64,000 nt of DNA from Schistocerca nitens (GCF_023898315.1 NC_064619.1:486865376-486929375); one strand, 5' to 3'; positions 1-11,908 are shown, counted from the first letter of the stretch. Translations and numbers: made by a program. Notes: generated by a model not told the origin, from the sequence alone.

Positions 1-94
1 ATGGTCACACATCCAAGTGCTAGCCCAGACCGACAGCGCTTAACTTCGGTGACCTGACGGGAACCGGAGTTACCACTGTGACAAGGCCGTTGGC
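1..94 (-). mobile_element. 5S rRNA-derived SINE, 5' head only (cut by window start)
   Basis: This is the copy-1 counterpart of the complete element at 43063-43399. Read on the minus strand from base 94 it begins GCCAACGGCC and continues into the 5S-like block GAAGTTAAGCGCTGTCGGGC. The downstream target-site copy TGATCATAAAAC is at 95-106. The rest of the element lies before the window. Confidence 0.8.
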
Positions 95-2082
95 TGATCA
101 TAAAACATGTTCCACGTTTCACGAACCAAACGCCGTCAGTGATATGGCCAATAACTATGTGTGTTTTGTTGAAAACGAGGTTCCGTGCCCTTTTTTTCCA
201 GTCGCTTAGTACCTTTCGTTGCGCCACCTACCTACGAGAAAGTGCTGTTGAAAGAGGAGCTAAAGCCAGTACTTCACTCCCCGGCTGAGTGTATTCCTGT
301 GTGTGATTTCTGTTTTAGAAGTACTAGAAATTTGTATACAGTAAAGGTAGCCCATGGCTCACCAAATGTAAGTTCTCATCGCTGTGCAACATGGTAAGGA
401 ACTGGTGCGATTGAAAGTGGTCATTTATGTTAGACTGGGAAAGATAATTTGGGCTATTGCTTCTTGGGTTATTCACTTGTTAGTAGGTTGGCGACACCAG
501 GAATCGTTGCAGAAACAGCAGCATTTTGCACAAAAGGAACAGAATTCAGAGCATAGCGCTGTGCGGTGAATAGAGAAACGAGATTATCCGTATAGACCCT
601 TCAGACAACATATAACCAAAGCGGAACCTATGGGAACGTCAAAACTGCGTGAGTTTCAGCGGCACACATATTCTGTATCAGATGCCTCCTGTATTACAAG
701 TATGGAGATGTCTACTGCCAACAGGATGAAACGAAAAAAGAGTATCAACTGCAGAGACTGGTGGTTGTTTCAGTAGACAACATTCTGTCGGCACGGGACA
801 CTCATCGCCAGTCACTGCAGTAACGTGAGTACACAGTGATTACAACTTATGTGAACTTCTACACATATTTTTTCAAAGGTGAGCCAACCTGTAATGAAAT
901 TAATAACTTAGTGAATAGTAATAGTAATATTACTGAATAAGGAAAGCTGATACATCAACAATTAAGAAAAACGTAAGTCCTCAAAAGGTTATTGTAAATG
1001 AAGACTGGTTTTTCTAACGTAAAGTGTGAAGAACGCGATGTTAGTCATTGAAAGTAATGTACAAAGATGTAGCAGAATAGGTTGATTTTGGTTGCCCACA
1101 CTGTACGCCCTACAAAATAAATTCGCCAGATCCAGTTTAGTGCTTAACAACTCACGTCTAAGAACACAGAGATTTACGCGTAATTTCAGGGATTTTGCGA
1201 TTTTCTGTTGAGATGTTTTGGTGAACCCATGTTACTGCATTTTGTCCATTTCTGTAATTTCTTGCTTTCTGTATCGGTATTGGAGTGTTCGGTCGAGCTA
1301 TGTAGGTAAGTGATGTGCTTGCTACCGTATTTCGTTAACTTTCGTGACATTGGCTACCTGTACTGGTATTACTTTACCGCTTTCTGTACTGATATTGCCT
1401 TTTAGTTTTTTGTATTGGTGTCTGGCTTTTCAGTTAATTTATATATATATCGTGTGATGTCTTCAATATCAGTTGAATTTCTCTAATTTGATGCTTTATT
1501 TTTGCATTTTCGATGCCAACCTCTGCGTCCTATTCTTCATCGTATTCTTCTGGTTGTTTTGTTTTGTATACTTCAGTATTTTTGGGATTCTGTGGTTTTT
1601 ACTTGAGAACATATCTCCCCAAATTGCCACAGTTTACTCGTAATGCTCATATTTATTATTCACAATTTTTATGTTTCTGAATTTGATTTTAATACTTTGG
1701 TTTTATGGGATCTGATGATTTTGACGTTTTGATAGACATTTCTAAATCAATTTGTGATTCATCTTGAGGTTTGTGATGATGTTATTTGTCAAAGTGGACG
1801 GGTGTTATCGAAGGCTCTCGTCTTCCCCAATAATTCACCATACTTGCGACACAGTGCCGTGCCCCCGGTCGAGAGAATTCGCCCCTGTTTGGCCTTAGGA
1901 GGGCAGGGGCGCACACAGCGCCGGCTGCCACCTCCACATGAAATCACCTCGGTCACAGCTTTTGATCAGTTTAGTAAAGACGTAATGCGTTCTCACGTCG
2001 CAGGATGGCAATTTCTGGACGGGAGATGTAAATATATCTGTTGAAATGCTCGAGCGATGTGCTGTGGTGCTGTAACGACATA
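95..2082. other. No gene recognised; AT-rich spacer
   Basis: Short open frames are present, but none has domain similarity, splice context or codon bias that I can defend. A short (TA)n run lies near 1440. The end of the stretch (2074-2082) is the target-site copy AACGACATA of the following SINE. Confidence 0.5.
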
Positions 2083-2287
2083 GCCGGCCGGAGTGGCCGA
2101 GCGGTTCTAGGCGCTACAGTCTGGAACCGCGTGACCGCTACGGTCGCAGGTTCGAATCCTGCCTCGGGCATGGATGTGTGTGATGTCCTTAGGTTAGTTA
2201 GGTTTAAGTAGTTCTAAGTTCTAGGGGACTGATGACCACTGCAGTTAAGTCCCATAGTGCTCAGAGCCATTTGAACCATTTTTTTGC
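2083..2287 (+). mobile_element. tRNA-derived SINE (Leu/Ser-type head), full length
   Basis: The head carries pol III box A (TGGCCGAGCGGT) and box B (GGTTCGAATCC). The body holds GATGTCCTTAGGTTAGTTAG and ends near GAGCCATTTGAACCATT. Nine-base target-site duplications AACGACATA lie at 2074-2082 and 2288-2296. This is the commonest SINE family of the window. It is non-autonomous and presumably mobilised by a LINE in trans. Confidence 0.93.
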
Positions 2288-2296
2288 AACGACATA

Positions 2297-4592
2297 ACAG
2301 CACACAGTTCTCGCCCAGATGTAAGCAATGTTGTTGTATGGTATTAGGCAAGCTTCAGTTCTCTACATTCTGTAATTTTCTGCAAGCGATATTAACTAGT
2401 GCGCTATTGCCATGGCACACATCTTGATTAGTTTGATTCTGTTTAGAGCGAAGATAACAGAATATCTTGTAATAGTGAATCCCGTGGGAGGTGCTCTACA
2501 GATGAGCAAGATGAAGCCAGAGCATTGTCAACTTGGACTACTCTTACCTGGACTGATTTACTTACGAGGGTGTGTTCTGCGGAATGTCATTTAGACTTCT
2601 TATTCGAACTTTGTAGATTGTCACCGGTAGACGTGTGTGGAACTCTTTTAAAAACGTTCACCGTTGATTTCCCGCCCGTTTTAATTATATTGTACGAAAT
2701 GTACGCAACCAGTACGATCAGGAAAAATACGTAGTTCGTTAGATGTCAACTGACGATACAACAGAGTATTATTTTGGTCCCTTGCTGGATTAAAGAAAAT
2801 GCGTTACTAGTCACTGCTACAGAAATTTATTTATGTACAATTAGTGTAGGCGATTATTTTGATTTTAGCCGTGAGACGTGTAATGTGATTGTTGTGAATT
2901 TCACAAAATTCGGTAGCTGTATTTTCACTGTTTGGCTTAGGAGGCCAAAATTTTCCATGTGAGACGCTCGCAGTTTTTTGAGAGGTACCTACAGGGTATC
3001 GTACTATCGCAGAGGAGGAGTGCTCAAAGCTGCAACTGATTTCGAAATTATTGTATAGTTCGAAGTATTTTGACAAACGACAGCAAGGCGTCTCAACATT
3101 CCGTTTATTGCGAAGGAAACTGGAACTTTTTGCTGGAGAAGGAGTAATATATGACATAGTTAACGAAGTACAACTTACAATGCCTGCAATGTGTTGTTAA
3201 GTTACAGTGCAATAGTGCTGTTTGCAGGTGACCTTTTCAGATTCTAGTAAAAGTATACAAATAAATGTAGCCATCCTGAAACTAAGACTGTATCTGAGCT
3301 CATAAATCCAACGAAGTAAGGTTCTGAAGCAGCACTGGAGTGTTATCATATAACAAGTACTGACAGCTGCCCTCTAACTACCTTGTGTCGAATTCACCTG
3401 AAACACCGAAAAAGGGTAAAGAATCGTTATATGAATAACTACACTAGCAACAGATATGTTCAAAAAACTTTCACGAATTAGTAATTAAATTCAGAAGATT
3501 TATCGATTTGCCCCTTGCCGTATTCCCCACTTATGTGTGAACCATGACTTTGGTTTTATTTCAGATACTTCACTGCACATTCAAATGGCCATAGTAACAC
3601 TCTCATAGAATTTAAACTTTCGCTTAAGTTATCTTCAGATTTCATTTTCATCTCGTTTCATTATCCTTCAGTTAAAGTAAATCAACCGTTCACAAATTTA
3701 AAGAACTTTTACATCTCCAGAATATGAGATACCTATGTTTGTCCATCCATTGAACAAATGGGGCGTCCAGTACCTTTAAATTCTACGTCTTCGTGTGCTG
3801 TGTTACATTGACGTGTCCAGTTTCCACTTTTGATGTAAAAGATCAGAGTCCTTTCGATAGGTTCGTCTATTCCCATGTAATGTTAGCAAACAGGGGCGAT
3901 CGGTGAAGTTTTATTCCTACCAGACCTGAATATCATGTAGCTCACACATGTTTCTTGTGGGGCTTATTAAATTTCAAGAGTATCGAAAGAAGAATAAGCT
4001 AAAGTGCATCAGCTTATTTCTTGTGGTGGTAATATATTTAGAAAATACGTTAAAATGGTACATACCTAGCAATCTACTGAACGATATCACAAGAATAAAT
4101 AAGTTTAGGAGCTGTGTACCTAACTTTTTCTCAACTATGTGGAAGAGACTAATTGAAATGTACAAGTCACGGTGCTGTTCAAGGTAAAATAAAAGTGTGT
4201 GGAGTAGGAGGCGAAATTTATTTGTATTGAGCAGTAGAAAACTTTCCTATCGCAATATTCTGAAAAAAGATATTCTGGCGTGGCCGACCTTAAGCACAGT
4301 GTAACTAACAACATTGTGAAAGTTATTTAGACAACTGTGACGAATACAATTCACTTTGCTATTCCATTATCATACTGTAGAACACCGGCCACATTTTAGG
4401 AAGAAAAATTACTTGTTTCACCTTACATTTTTCCCATATCTATAAACTATCAAATGCAGTACTGAAGTACCTTATAATTTTACGTTGTATCGCCTTATCC
4501 TAGTTTTTTGTGTCGTAAGTCGGGAATTATTACCTGCCATTTCGATTTTTTGTGTATCCCTTCTATTGTTAACAGCTGCCATGAATTAAAAT
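2297..4592. other. No gene recognised; AT-rich spacer
   Basis: The longest open frames are about 80-110 codons (for example 2831-3157 minus). None shows a family motif or convincing splice signals, and I see no tandem repeats or terminal inverted repeats here. Confidence 0.5.
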
Positions 4593-5400
4593 GTCTACGT
4601 CTACGTGATTACTCTGCTATTCACAATACAGTGCCTGGCAGAGGGTTCAACGAATCGCCTTCAAGCTCTCTACCGTTTCATACAACTCTAACGGCGCGCG
4701 GGAAAAACGAGCACTTAAATTTTTCTGTGCGAGCCCTGATTTCTCTTATTTTATCATGAACATCATTTCTCCCTATGTAGATGGGTGGCAAAACAATGTT
4801 TTCGCAATCGAGGGAGAGAAATTTAATGAGAAGATCTCGTCGCAACGAAAAACGCCTTTGTTTTAATTATTGACACTCCAATTCACGTACCATGTCTGTG
4901 GCACTATCTCCCCTATTTCGAGATAGTACAAAATGAGCCGCCATTCTTTGAACTTTTTCGATGCCATCCGTCAGTCCCACCTGATGCGGATCCCACACCG
5001 CACAGCAATATTCCAGAATACGGCGGACAAGCGTGGTGTAAGCAATCTCTTTAGTAGACCTGTTGCACCTTCTAAGTGTTCTGCCAGTGAATAGCAGTCT
5101 TTGGTTTGCTCTACCCACAACATTATTAATGTGATCGTTTCGGTTTAAGTTATTTGTAGTTGTAATCCCCAAGTATTTAGTTGAATTTACAGCCTTCAGA
5201 TTTGTGTGACTTATCGTGTAATCGAAATTTAGCGGATTTCTTTTAATACTCATGTGAATAACTTCACTCTTTTCTTTATTCATGGTCAGTTGCAACTTTT
5301 CGCACCATACAGATATCTTATCTAAATCATTTTGAAATTCATTTTGGTCATCTGCTGACTTTACAAGTCGGTAAATGACGTTATCATCTGTGAAAAATCT
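4593..5400 (-). mobile_element. CR1-like LINE, 5'-truncated 3' fragment
   Basis: The minus strand carries the C-terminal end of a CR1-like reverse transcriptase (4867-5295; motifs STKYLGI, RCNRSTKEIAY, LEYCCAVWDPHQ) followed by the LINE 3' tail at 4593. It is homologous to the tail of the larger copy at 31706-33864. The fragment stops near 5400, shortly before a Gly-headed SINE. No endonuclease or catalytic RT domain remains, so it is dead. Confidence 0.85.
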
Positions 5401-5476
5401 AATTGTATTTTATCATAGAGATAAGAGGATATTCCGTCCTTTACTACTGAATTTACGTGTGTTTACCAAACTTTTT

Positions 5477-5684
5477 GCCCGTATCTCGTGGTCGTGCGGT
5501 AGCGTTCTCGCTTCCCACGCCCGGGTTCCCGGGTTCGATTCCCGGCGGGGTCAGGGACTTTCTCTGCCTCGTGATGGCTGGGTGTTGTGTGCTGTCCTTA
5601 GGTTAGTTAGGTTTAAGTAGTTCTAAGTTCTAGGGGACTGATGACCATAGATGTTAAGTCGCATAGTGCTCAGAGCCATTTTGA
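5477..5684 (+). mobile_element. SINE with tRNA-Gly-type head
   Basis: The head resembles tRNA-Gly (TTCTCGCTTCCCACGC, then box B GGGTTCGATTCCC). The body is the same CCTTAGGTTAGTTAGG ... AGTGCTCAGAGCC body found behind the Leu/Ser-type head elsewhere. Target-site copies ACCAAACTTTTT lie at 5465-5476 and 5685-5696. A minus-strand relative is at 16374-16585. Confidence 0.92.
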
Positions 5685-5696
5685 ACCAAACTTTTT

Positions 5697-6473
5697 CGCC
5701 TAATCGTGCTAGCCACTTCAGAGGTCTATAATATACAGTATATTTGTAATCAGATTTTATCTATATAATAAAGGAAAATCTAAGCTGCAACTGACGAAAA
5801 ATGGTGCAAATATTAACATTTTGCGTTTGCGTTATTATTTCACACAAAAGTCCTTAGAGAGAGGTAAAAGTAGTTACGAAATATCTTTAAATTACCCAAA
5901 TATTCTTAAACATTTTCATTACTTTGTTTTTGGGACATAACAGCTGAGTCATTTTCTTCGGGTTGAAGTTAACTGTACAGCCATGAACATTGCAGAATAC
6001 TCCAGTCTGTGACAAAATCCTTACGTCTAGGTGATCCATATGTATAAACTGCACATATAGCTCATGTCGTACCACCATAAATGTTCCAAACGACTCTTCC
6101 TTGCTTTGGGTGAAGTAAATAAAAAATGAAACAAAAACGTGCCGTCTGCAACAGCATTTTCCTCTGTGACATTAGTCCTGAAAGTAAAATTTAACGTCAT
6201 AACAAATCAAGGGGATAGGTGCCACAGTATAAGTAGCAGCGTTCATGAACTCTCTCTGAATTCTCAGTCGCCCTTAAGGCTGAGCATTATGGTCGTGCTA
6301 TTCATTCCTTTGTTTACTCGTTTGAGGTTACATCCACATGCTAGACAATTGTTATTTTGCCAGTGCAGTTCAGTGAATTGCAGCACTTGTGTCCCACTTG
6401 CAAAGACACTCGTAACGCTTCTGTTATGACCAGCTGCTGAGTGTGTTTACATACCTACTACTTCATACCCACA
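5697..6473. other. No gene recognised
   Basis: AT-rich spacer between the Gly-headed SINE and the deleted Tc1. I see no domains or repeats. In copy 2 a 7-bp tandem insertion lies at the place corresponding to about 6031. Confidence 0.5.
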
Positions 6474-7013
6474 GACACTGATGAGGAAGAATGTTATGGC
6501 CACCGACCCACTGTCGATATAAACCCGTCCAGGCGATAGCAGCGTCACATAGCGAGGAATGACTGCTAGTCAGACAAACTCACGGTGCATCTAGTATCGG
6601 TGAGCGTGCCGTTCGTGCGTAGAATGGGGGAGACCTGCGACATGTCTCAATTTGACCGAGGGCTGATTGTGTTGGCCCGGAGGCTTGTCACGTCCATTTC
6701 GGAAACTGCATGACTTGTGGGGACACCCCTCATTACAGATGTTGGAGGTCGTAAGCTGGGCAGACTGGTAAAACAGAACGGGCGACCAAGTATAGCAGAA
6801 CTAACATTAGAGTTTAATGCTGGACAGAGTGCAATTTACGGGAATTTACGGAAATTAAGCGACTTGTGTGTGCAGATGTGGTACCAACTCCCTACAGAGC
6901 CCTACCAACGCCTCATTGCATCCCTGCCACGACACGTCGCCCTTGATACCCGTGTCAGAGGTGGACATACCGGCTATTAGGTAGATGGTCGTAATGTTCT
7001 GGCTGATCAGTCT
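6474..7013 (+). mobile_element. Internally deleted Tc1-like element
   Basis: The left end (GAATGTTATGGCC) and right end (GTAATGTTCTGGCTGATC) form imperfect terminal inverted repeats. The interior keeps the N-terminal start (MSQFDRG, at about 6641) and the C-terminal RVRGGHTGY region, but the catalytic DDE core is missing. The two ends meet near 6835-6860. About 540 bp remain, against 1.3-1.6 kb for an intact Tc1. It is unable to make transposase, although ends this well kept might still be cross-mobilised. Confidence 0.85.
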
Positions 7014-8866
7014 AGTTTTCTACGTACAAGTATAGACAGTAGTTAATGAGAGAACAATGTATGCTGAGGGCGTCAAATGTTGATTACGTTTCAGTTCCTG
7101 CGTGTGTAGTGCCATATTACATGTGGCTCACTGAGTTGTAGAGTAAATATCGAGATTACAGGAACTACTTTGTTATCCTTAGGAGCAGACTCTTTGTAGT
7201 CACTCTAGTCTTTTGACTGTTATCATTAGTGTCAATGATTTACCTCTTAAGCTTCATACGCAAATTTTCAAAGAGAAGTCCTGTGGATTCCAAATTTTTC
7301 CATTCCACTACCATTGTCACAACAGTTTTTATTACTGTTATTATTTATATTCATTATGTAGCTCTAATAAAAATAACAAGTAGGAATTATGCACGTATAA
7401 CTTCCACTTTCATCGACGGAGAGGTAATGACAGACAGGACTCGCATTGGAGAGAAAATCGAATGACTTTTATTCCTAAGGAACCATTGTTGCGTTTGCCT
7501 TAATCTACTAAGAGAAGCCATCGACCCCTAGACCTTGCTGGTCGAAAGACAACTTCAACCACCCTCATGCGAGTCCCCTGCATTACCACAACGCCGCCTG
7601 TTGCGAACAAAAGAAATAACGAGACGTGTTATATCATTAATCCAAAGATTTATTGGACTGGTAACTGTGGTTTCAGGTGGTATTGGCCGCGATATCGCGG
7701 TCGCACATTTTAGCAGCCAGACGGTCTTCTCCAGACGTCGCGTTGGTGGCCACGCGTGAACACATCCAGCGTCTGGCATGGCGGATATCAAGAGCTGCGC
7801 GGTGTGAAGTGCAGACCTCCAAGGTGGGCGCGGAGGACACCGGAGTGATCTGCCGACAAATATAAATTTCAAAATTAGAAGCGTCGCCCTTTTGTGGTGG
7901 GTTGATACGACATCGGTAAAGGAAAGTGCTAAATTATCGTAGAACCCCATGCTAATAAATGGTCGTTTCCTGTATCCATAGAAGGAGTGTTTCTACCACC
8001 CAAACTCATGAGCCCTAGAATACTATTTATCGCAAATTTGAAAACTACCAACAGTGAATGTTTGCCTATTTTCTCCTCCTGGAGTGTGATCTATTGTGGT
8101 GAAACGGTCTACAAAATTATTGCATCATGATGGTAGATAGCTGTTACAAGTATCATAATATTTATGAGTTAGTGGATACCTCACGCAAACTGATCTATTA
8201 TCCTCATCTGAACTATATTCATTAAGGAATGGAGAGGATTGTGACTGTTGGCAAATGCATCCATACCAAAATAGTAGAGTTTCTTCAAACAAGTTGTGTA
8301 AATGTTCAGTTCAAATTCGTAGAGCTTCATGGACAACTATGTGACAGAAAAATAAACGATCATGCAGCATAAGAAATGAGATTAAAATATCAAGAATAAT
8401 CGTGGGACGCTGAAGGTGCACTGTGCTGAAAATATGAGAACTGTGTTATGGGCGGGAGGGGACATAGGAGAACGTTTCCTGAATGGCTATCCATCATCTG
8501 AAAGTGTAGGTTCGGTATTGTATGTACCATTGATTCTTCAATTTAAGTATATCCTACCAATGCTAGAGCGAAAAGATATGTATGCCGCATAAGGATTTTG
8601 TATCTGATCAGAGTTCACAATTGGTATAAAAGAACAGCAGACTATGGGTACCGAGAAAGTTTATGGGTCGCCCAAAGAATTTTGTAGCCATGGTGATATA
8701 TCTAAACTGACAGCATTTCAGTTATATTAAAAATCGTAAAACTCTATACTCGAATAATATCTTGAAGATTCCCCTTCTGAAGGGAGCTACCATGTGATCA
8801 TGAAACGAGAAATACACTTAGAAACCAAAGTCGGTTGTCCTTTACACAGATCGAAGTACCACTCAC
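7014..8866. other. No gene recognised; contains a GC-richer patch with a perfect palindrome
   Basis: A patch at about 7540-7860 is clearly richer in GC than its surroundings and contains the 14-bp perfect palindrome CCGCGATATCGCGG (7687-7700). A 131-codon minus-strand frame (7555-7950) covers the patch but has no motif I recognise. The rest is AT-rich. If the gene model to the right is real, this is its downstream flank. Confidence 0.45.
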
Positions 8867-8950
8867 CGTAACAGCACCGCCTTAATTCTCCTCCTGCAGC
8901 CGTCTCTGCAGCAACTCCACGAAAAAGGCGTCCAGTGTGAACTGACGCTC
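8867..8950 (-). CDS. 84-bp cassette exon, copy c, with in-frame stop (terminal or dead)
   Basis: It has the same 84-bp length, acceptor (CCAACAG) and a good donor (ACG|GTGAGT). It encodes ERQFTLDAFFVELLQ, RRLQEEN, then TAA at 8884-8882 where the sister exons have a Glu codon. If all three cassettes are spliced in series, this stop closes a protein of about 112 residues (34+28+28+22). If they are alternatives, this copy is a nonsense or truncating cassette. I see no clear minus-strand poly(A) signal close by. Confidence 0.42.
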
Positions 8951-9551
8951 CTGTTGGAAAAGATCTTATTACTTTCATGTTATCTAACATGTGAAGTGAT
9001 TCACAATTTGTGCTAGTTCCTGTCATATAAAAGTATAACGAATTGTAAAATTTACCACAAATTAGCACGGTTCAGGTATCGAAATTAAGAATATAGTAAT
9101 TCAATATAGTATCCAACTAACACAATTCGTTTCACATCTCAGATACTATTAATACTAACAAATAACTAATATCCCATTATCTTTAACATTTTCTGATGTA
9201 CGACTGGTTAATGGTGTGCTTCTGAGGTTATTCCGTGTTGCTGTTGCTGCTTTGTGGTCAAAATTTCAACAACTGACCGAGCCATCTTCTTCAGATCGTG
9301 AGACGTTTCCTGACTGATTTGAGTCAAGCAGAGCGTACATTACCGCAAAGTTCGCAGCACATGAAGTTGATGGCCGGGACGTCCGTTGAAGTATTGTGCA
9401 CAAAATGAACACAACAATTCTGCCTAACACCCGGAAGCAGACCAATAACTAGTACCATCTTCGAGAGTAAGTTATCATGTAGTGAGAAAACGAAAAATTC
9501 GCTTTCAAACTAAATGCTACTATTCCCTATACGGTTCGAATTTATACTAAC

Positions 9552-9635
9552 CGGAGCAGGACGGACTTCTTTGTCTTCCTGCAGCCGCTTCTGCAGAATC
9601 TCCTCAAAAAAGGCGTCCAAAGTGAACTGACGCTC
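9552..9635 (-). CDS. 84-bp cassette exon, copy b
   Basis: It has the same length and phase as copy a, and its donor lies exactly 685 bp from both neighbouring copies. The acceptor is CCAACAG; the donor is CCG|GTTAGT. It encodes ERQFTLDAFFEEILQ, then KRLQEDKEVRPAP. In copy 2 of the large duplication the Asp codon (GAC) is GAG (Glu), matching copy a. No stop is present. Confidence 0.5.
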
Positions 9636-10236
9636 CTGTTGGAAAAGAGCTTCTTAGTTTTATGTTATCCAACATGTGCAGTAGTCCAAAATTAATGTTA
9701 TTTCCTATCATATAAAAGTGTTACGAAGTGTTACATTTATAATAAATTTACAAGTGTACATGTGTCGCTACTTAATATCTAGTAACTCAACTTAGTATCC
9801 AAGAAACACCAGTCGTGTGATGTCTCAGCAACAATTAATACTAACAAATATCTAATATCCCATTATCTTTAACATTTTTCTGGGCACGACTGGTTAATGA
9901 TGTGCTTCTGAGGTTATGCCGTGTTGTTGTTCCTGCTTTATTGTCAACATTTCAGCAACTGACCGACCCATCTTCTTCAGGTCGTGTGACGTTCAATGAC
10001 TGGTTTGAGTCCAAGCAGCGAGTACACATTACTGCAAAGTTCGCAGCACATGAAGTTGATCGCTGGGACGTCCGTCGAAATAATGTCCACAAAATGAACA
10101 CAACAATTCGGCCTAACACCCGGAAGCAGACCAGTAAGTAGTATCATATTCGATAGTTATCATGTAGTGAGAAAACGAAAAATTCACTTTGAAATCAAAT
10201 GCTACCATTCCTTCTACTGTTGTAATTTACACTCAC

Positions 10237-10320
10237 CGAAACAGAAAGGACTTCTTTCTCTTCCTGCAGCCGCTTCTGCAGTATCTCCTCAAAAAACGAG
10301 TCCAGGGTGAACTGACGCTC
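10237..10320 (-). CDS. 84-bp cassette exon, copy a (28-residue block)
   Basis: The acceptor has a long pyrimidine tract (TTCTTTTTCTTACAG, with CTAAT as a possible branch site upstream). The donor is TCG|GTGAGT. The exon is exactly 84 bp in phase 0-0 and encodes 28 residues: ERQFTLDSFFEEILQ followed by KRLQEEKEVLSVS, probably an amphipathic, partly charged helix. It is the first of three copies downstream of the candidate first exon. Compared with copies b and c, many differences are synonymous (Thr ACC/ACT/ACA, Leu CTG/TTG, Phe TTT/TTC, Ile ATA/ATT), suggesting past selection on this frame. I recognise no family. Confidence 0.5.
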
Positions 10321-11908
10321 CTGTAAGAAAAAGAACTTATTAGTTTGATTAGTCGTAGAGCATGTTTGGTAATTCAGAGATAGCGGTAGGTCTTTACATA
10401 CACATGTGTTACAAATTCTTACATTTATTTCGAATTTTTTGCCCTAGAGACAGTGATAGTGAGTGTACCCTGACTATCTGTAGTATCAGATAGAATTCTG
10501 TTCTTCCGACATTTACTACCATTATCCTACGTATTATGAGTTAAACTGCAATGACAGAGGCCTAGAATGTAACTTCTTGAGCCACGGTCTTTTTATTACG
10601 AGCTCCTCCTTGTTCTTTCTCTGTAAAGAAAAGTAAGTGGGTCTGTAACAAGTTTTGCTAACAGTTCCTGTTTCTCTGTTCTCTGACTACACTGTACATT
10701 CCCTTTGGTCAGTCTCATATTAAACACGGTCAGCAGGTAACTGGCTGGGCAACCAGATGGTCTGCAATGTCGTCTTCAATCAGTCGATTGCGTTGGCAGC
10801 AATTTAAGTTTAGCTCTGCCCCTAGAATACTTTTCACCATAATTTTTTACAACTTGAGAGGGTTGTTACCATTCTCAGGCCTCTCACATAGTTATTTGTT
10901 CAGTGTTAACAAATACCACACCCATTTTCTCGGAATGATAAATGGTTAGAATCAACTGTCCATGTCTGAGGTCAGTGTTACGTTGTCTGAATTGTTTAAT
11001 CAGCATTCAGGTTCGATTATCAACATTATCTTACCTAACGGGACAAGTCCGGATATATTGTGGTAATAACACGGTTGAGAGGAGCTAGGGCCAGTGGGAT
11101 CTAGGGAAAAGAGCAAGCAGATAATGTAGCCAAGGGGGCCTGCAGGGAACACAGCGAGACACAGTGTGAGGCTACCCTGCAGGTCAGAGAATATACGACT
11201 TTGACATGCTAAAGTCACCCTGGCTCCCATCCGAATAGGACACATTCCTAATGGCTTCATACTCATGTTAAACGACCATTAGATCTGTGATGCATGTGGT
11301 ATTAGAATTCTTATACTCCAAATTTTACGGCACTTTACCTTTGATGAGAACGCAAAAGTAAATTTAAGAGGACTCCAGCTCTTTGTTTTACTTGAAGTAG
11401 AGACGACTATTGCAAATTTTAAACATTTTATGTAGGTCTGGAGATAAGCTCAAGTTTTACGGTAAAGACTTTTATGAGCTCCAGTGATCAACAAACTCAT
11501 CCATCCATCAGTGACATTCGTTGCTGCCGTTATTATATATCCGATCACGATGCGTAAGAGCAGTATGCTAACCACATGCTCCTCCATACAGTGACATCTA
11601 TCGTCCGACGATGACGAGGCGGTCGATCGGTACCTTTGGAACTTCAGAGGAGTGATTGGACGGAGTTAGGTAGTTAGGTGGTATTTTTTATAATCGTCAC
11701 AATCATCACTCGGGCAGAGATGCCTATCTAAGACGTGTTATTTACAATGACGTGTCACATGGGATGTTTATAGCAAACCAAATATTCATTTACAGTAATT
11801 CGTGACAGTTTGCAATATCTGCTGTTCATGTTATGTACAATCAGGTAGCTCTCAGACTTTACTGCTTTGCATATTACGTCACCAGTGATGAAACGTGACG
11901 TGGCTCAC
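10321..11908. other. Presumed intron between first exon and cassettes
   Basis: AT-rich, with no repeat element recognised. A minus-strand stretch at 11035-11139 is bounded by a fair acceptor (TTCCCTGCAG) and a good donor (TTAG|GTAAGA), but its phase (1-1) does not fit the phase-0 model, so I do not call it an exon. An inverted pair, CCTGCAGGG and CCCTGCAGG, sits near 11139 and 11176. Confidence 0.4.

Larger units (their letters stand above)
8860..10325. repeat. 685-bp tandem exon-plus-intron duplication
   Basis: Exon starts at 8950, 9635 and 10320 are spaced exactly 685 bp. The intron sequence is shared too: CCCATTATCTTTAAC occurs near 9174 and 9858, and the stretch from AACTGACCGA to CACCCGGAAGCAGACCA recurs (9270-9440 against 9957-10130). 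The segment upstream of the third exon is more diverged. The unit was duplicated with its splice sites, a classic route to repeated exons. Confidence 0.85.

Noticed and set aside
2094..2170. tRNA gene call from intact box A and box B
   Set aside because: The sequence continues directly into the SINE body, has target-site duplications, and occurs in many near-identical copies; it is a SINE head, not a functional tRNA gene.
2831..3157. 108-codon minus-strand frame
   Set aside because: No splice context or family similarity; retained in the second copy only because the whole region is nearly identical.
7555..7950. 131-codon minus-strand frame (and the plus-strand frames opposite it)
   Set aside because: Explained by local GC richness; no motif, and overlapping frames are open on both strands.
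11035..11139. Possible extra minus-strand exon between first exon and cassettes
   Set aside because: Splice sites are acceptable, but the phase (1-1) is incompatible with the flanking phase-0 exons and the peptide shows no signal of its own.
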